Assembly (NCBI RefSeq): GCF_036488675.1
Contig: NZ_CP133148.1
Span: forward strand, 620,001 to 684,000
Direction of reading: 5' to 3'
Length of the DNA stretch: 64,000 nucleotides
From: Sinorhizobium chiapasense
Lineage (GTDB): Bacteria; Pseudomonadota; Alphaproteobacteria; Rhizobiales; Rhizobiaceae
Shown: positions 63,455-64,000 of the stretch, one piece after another
How the letters are laid out: each line of letters begins with the position of its first letter
Numbering within the stretch: position 1 is the first letter of the stretch
Program-made: the position numbers and the translations under genes
The notes under the pieces: model-generated
Database searches by the model: none
What the model saw: only the letters and a program-made list of their open reading frames with translations
What the model was told of the DNA's origin: nothing

Positions 63455-64000
63455 ATGAACACCGATCTGATAAGCCTCTTCGATGCGGACGAGGCTACGG
63501 TCCGCAAGGTTCTGTCCGAGACGCTTTCCGGCGCAGATGACGGCGAGCTCTTTCTGGAGCACGCGCAAGCCGAGGTTCTGTCCTTCGACAACGGACGCCT
63601 CAAGGGCGGCAGCTTCAACACCGACCAGGGTTTCGGCCTGCGCGCTGTCGCCGGCGAATCGGTCGGTTACGCGCATGCCGGCGAATTGTCGCTTGCCGCC
63701 TTGCGCAGGGCGGCGGATGCCGTTGGCCAGGTGACGCGCGGCTATGCCGGTTCCTATGCCGCGGCCCCGCAGCGCACCAACAAGAAGCTCTATGGCGACG
63801 AAAATCCGATCGGCGAACCGAGCTTCGAGGCAAAGGTCGCCTTGCTTCAGGAGGTTGACGCCTATTTGCGCGCCAAGGATCCGAAGGTCAGGCAGGTGAC
63901 GGCTTCGATTTCCGCCAGCTGGCAGGTAGTCGATATTCTCCGGGCCGACGGTCACCGCGTTCACGATGTGAGGCCGATGACCCGCATCAACTTCTCGGTC
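63455..64000 (+). CDS. tldD: Metalloprotease TldD, N-terminal part (runs off the window)
   Basis: 182 residues are visible of about 470. The frame stays open to the right edge. SGADDGELFLEHAQAEVLSF, GGSFNTDQGFGLRAV and YAHAGELSLAALRRAADAV match TldD, which with TldE/PmbA forms a zinc protease that matures microcins and degrades antitoxins. The zinc motif lies beyond the window. gggagcggac precedes the ATG. Confidence 0.92.
   Translation, partial: MNTDLISLFDADEATVRKVLSETLSGADDGELFLEHAQAEVLSFDNGRLKGGSFNTDQGFGLRAVAGESVGYAHAGELSLAALRRAADAVGQVTRGYAGSYAAAPQRTNKKLYGDENPIGEPSFEAKVALLQEVDAYLRAKDPKVRQVTASISASWQVVDILRADGHRVHDVRPMTRINFSV

Overview
The window is chromosomal DNA from a high-GC alphaproteobacterium of the Sinorhizobium/Ensifer group. 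The evidence is the protein content (F0 genes in the order a-c-b'-b, bioMNY, a long-loop dCache chemoreceptor like McpU, an NspS/MbaA-type pair, DUF1217) and many intergenic palindromic mosaic elements of the rhizobial RIME/ABC type. The species cannot be fixed from sequence alone. Almost all of the window is coding, on both strands. I see no rRNA, tRNA, CRISPR array, intact insertion sequence or prophage.

Layout. 1-2.2 kb: the 3' part of the F0 ATP synthase operon, closed by a terminator and followed by a decayed transposase. 2.7-9.3 kb: rnhB, a radical SAM protein, a short glycosyltransferase, moaB, ispE and a TPR protein. 9.4-13 kb: octaprenyl diphosphate synthase, DUF2007, a tRNA N6-methyltransferase-like protein, an S49 peptidase and a small membrane protein. 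13-19.3 kb: glyQ and glyS, separated by a LemA/DUF2207 membrane pair. 19.4-24 kb: an AraC regulator, cupin, LysE exporter, DUF523, an exported protein and purD. 24.1-27.6 kb: a PotD-like periplasmic protein overlapping a GGDEF-EAL membrane protein. 27.7-32 kb: an MFS exporter with a divergent AraC regulator, MipA/OmpV and ubiA. 32-38.7 kb: a DUF6101-like protein, a six-repeat DUF1217 protein, a glycolate-oxidase-type flavoprotein, a Sua5-type enzyme and a conserved hypothetical. 38.9-41.6 kb: a cobalamin riboswitch in front of a GbcA/GbcB-like Rieske oxygenase and its reductase. 41.6-49.5 kb: GH25, a CorA/ZntB transporter, acyl-CoA dehydrogenase, enoyl-CoA hydratase and the chemoreceptor. 49.5-56.1 kb: RNA methyltransferase, tlyA, dxs, pirin, xseB and a deacetylase. 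56.1-62.1 kb: an MDR reductase and a thioesterase read divergently, then the minus-strand operon bioM-bioN-bioY-acyl-CoA ligase-thiolase. 62.2 kb to the end: a YcaQ-type glycosylase and the 5' part of tldD.

The most interesting points are: (1) the B12 riboswitch controlling a predicted glycine betaine demethylase, with a hairpin that would hide its ribosome binding site; (2) the biotin transporter operon that also carries an acyl-CoA ligase and a thiolase lacking the usual second catalytic cysteine; (3) the NspS/MbaA-like polyamine-to-c-di-GMP pair; (4) palindromic mosaic elements lying exactly at the stop codons of at least six genes; and (5) a divergent gene pair whose two Shine-Dalgarno sequences share one 9-bp inverted motif. 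Gene starts were chosen from ribosome binding sites and family lengths. No database search was possible.
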